Assembly (NCBI GenBank): GCA_031283025.1
Contig: JAITCP010000136.1
Location: forward strand, 1 to 15,377
DNA: 15,377 nucleotides
From: Spirochaetaceae bacterium
Lineage (GTDB): Bacteria; Spirochaetota; Spirochaetia; Treponematales; Breznakiellaceae
Direction of reading: 5' to 3'
The notes below the pieces were generated by a model that worked only from the letters and a program-made list of their open reading frames with translations, was not told where the DNA came from and made no database searches. The position numbers were made by a program, and so were the translations under genes. Shown piece by piece: positions 14,053-15,377 of the stretch; within the stretch, counting starts at the first letter, position 1, and every line of letters begins with the position of its first letter.

Positions 14053-15377
14053 TTACTTTATCAGATTTGCCACTTTGGTCAGCAGATCGGCTTTGCTGAC
14101 GGGCTTATGTATGTAGTCAACAGCCCCCAGTTCCCGCGCGCGCGCCTTGTCTTCCGGGCTTTCCGAAGTCGTGTAAATCGCAATCGGAACTTTGTGTAAT
14201 TGGCTTATATCCCGTATCCTGATAAAGGTATCCCAGCCGCCCATTTTAGGCATATTCAAATCCAGTAACGCCAAATCGGGAGTATAACCCTGGAAGAACA
14301 AGTCCAAAGCTTTTTGCCCCAAATTGACTGTGGTAACATCGTAATTATTCTCCAGCGACGCTTTTGTAAGGGTAAGAACTGTTTCCTCATCATCAATCAC
14401 GATGATTTTTTTCTTCTCGCTGCCCGATTCAACTTTGAATTTCTGAGATTCCTCTTTAAGCTCTTCAAAGTTCCGGCTGTTTTCGGCGCTCATTTCATCA
14501 ACATGGGTTACGGCTACTTTTATCTCCTGCATTGCGCCGCTCATCATTTCGTTCATGCCGTTTACCGCTTCATTGCTGATGTTTATAAATTCACCGGTTT
14601 GCCGGCTTACCTGATCGCCCGATTCCAGCATATCCGTCGCGCCTTTTTTGACCGATATGTTTATCTCTTTAAGGCGGCCCATGGATTCCAGTATTTGCTT
14701 CCCGCCAACTTCCTGTTCTTCCATCGCGTTGCGGATATTAAGTTCATGCGTTGAAACCGTTTTAACGCCTGAGTCAATAACCTCAAAGCGGGAAAGAACC
14801 TCGTTGGAAGATACGGTTATGCTGTCTATGGACGTTTTTATCTTTTTCAGCATTGCGGCGGTCGTTTTAGACTGTTCGCTTGACGATTCGGCAAGTTTGC
14901 GGATTTCATCGGCGACTACGGCAAAGCCCTTGCCCGCTTCCCCCGCGTGTGCCGCTTCTATCGCGGCGTTCATGGAAAGCAGGTTTGTCTGACTGGCGAT
15001 ATTGTCCATGACGGCGTTTATTTCCAAAAGCCCCTCGGAGTCCCTGGCGATTTCCTGTATTTCCTGCGCCACCGTCTGAAGCCCGGTTTTTCCGTTTCCT
15101 GACGCTTCTGTCAATTCTTCGACATTTTTGCTGTTTTCTACCAGGGTTTTTGTTACCGAATGAATGTTGGCGGTCATTTCTTCAACGGCGGAAGATGAGG
15201 TATTGATGCTTTCGGACTGGTCTTCTATCAGTTTATTCAGGCTGTCAATGTTGCTTTTAATATTTTTAACCGCCCTGTCCGCTTCGGCGGCGCTTTCTTC
15301 CTGCTTGCCCATCTTGGCCTTCATGCCGTCAAAATTTACCGAAATTTCGTCTACCGATTTGGACGTTTTTGCCATAT
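14053..15377 (-). CDS. Chemotaxis receptor signalling domain fused to a CheY-like receiver, 5' end cut by the window
   Basis: The 440 visible residues begin in the receptor coiled coil. The methionine at 15375 aligns inside the other receptor of this window, so the sensor, membrane and HAMP parts probably lie beyond the edge. The signalling tip (NIASQTNLLSMNAAIEAAHA, then GEAGKGFAVVADEIRKLAE) is almost identical to that of the first receptor. After FKV, where the first receptor stops, comes a linker (ESGSEKK) and a complete receiver domain: the acidic pair in IVIDDEE, phospho-acceptor D372 in LLDLNMPKMGG, a switch threonine in IYTTSE and the lysine in HKPVS. All residues for phosphorylation are present. 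Such fusions could let CheA phosphorylate the receptor itself for adaptation or feedback (inference). Its stop lies 33 bases before the carbonic anhydrase start, on the same strand. Confidence 0.93.
   Translation of the reverse strand, partial: MAKTSKSVDEISVNFDGMKAKMGKQEESAAEADRAVKNIKSNIDSLNKLIEDQSESINTSSSAVEEMTANIHSVTKTLVENSKNVEELTEASGNGKTGLQTVAQEIQEIARDSEGLLEINAVMDNIASQTNLLSMNAAIEAAHAGEAGKGFAVVADEIRKLAESSSEQSKTTAAMLKKIKTSIDSITVSSNEVLSRFEVIDSGVKTVSTHELNIRNAMEEQEVGGKQILESMGRLKEINISVKKGATDMLESGDQVSRQTGEFINISNEAVNGMNEMMSGAMQEIKVAVTHVDEMSAENSRNFEELKEESQKFKVESGSEKKKIIVIDDEETVLTLTKASLENNYDVTTVNLGQKALDLFFQGYTPDLALLDLNMPKMGGWDTFIRIRDISQLHKVPIAIYTTSESPEDKARARELGAVDYIHKPVSKADLLTKVANLIK

Overview
The window looks like chromosomal DNA of a motile, anaerobic bacterium. 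The methyl-accepting chemotaxis proteins at both ends, a methanol:corrinoid methyltransferase, and B12-dependent methionine synthases suggest an acetogen-like or methyl-group-using anaerobe. A Treponema-like spirochaete is my best guess, but this rests on gene style rather than a marker gene. No rRNA, tRNA, CRISPR array or insertion sequence was recognised. Coding density is high and no gene-free stretch exceeds 300 bases.

Layout. (1) 1-1311, plus strand: the C-terminal part of a chemotaxis receptor, cut by the window edge. (2) 1425-5607, minus strand: metY (O-acetylhomoserine sulfhydrylase) with a good sigma70-type promoter and an operator-like palindrome, then a membrane-anchored EEP-fold protein, then a MetH-like protein. 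The last has an intact homocysteine/zinc domain, a degenerate pterin domain and no B12 domain. (3) 5791-7176, plus strand: an mtaB-type methanol:corrinoid methyltransferase, divergent from metY, with no mtaC beside it. (4) 7200-10515, minus strand: a metF-metH pair. MetH here is the short three-module form (homocysteine, pterin, B12) without the reactivation domain. (5) 10516-10679: a gap with two hairpins that share the same apical sequence. (6) 10680-14019, minus strand: beta-carbonic anhydrase, cysM, a JAMM peptidase (mec-like), and a fusion of a CysO-like ubiquitin-fold sulfur carrier, an E1-like adenylyltransferase and a rhodanese. The last three genes overlap. (7) 14053-15377, minus strand: a second chemotaxis receptor, fused to a CheY-like receiver and cut by the window edge.

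How they fit together. The set is a sulfur-amino-acid and one-carbon island. The E1/rhodanese/CysO fusion would make a protein thiocarboxylate. CysM would use it to make cysteine on the carrier, and the JAMM peptidase would release cysteine, as in the Mycobacterium tuberculosis CysO-CysM-Mec route. MetY makes homocysteine, MetF supplies methyl-tetrahydrofolate and MetH makes methionine. MtaB could feed methanol-derived methyl groups into a corrinoid protein; the only corrinoid domain visible here is that of MetH. The most unusual object is the sulfur-carrier fusion: its diglycine, normally a free C-terminus, lies inside the chain at residues 89-90, next to a JAMM peptidase gene that could cut there.
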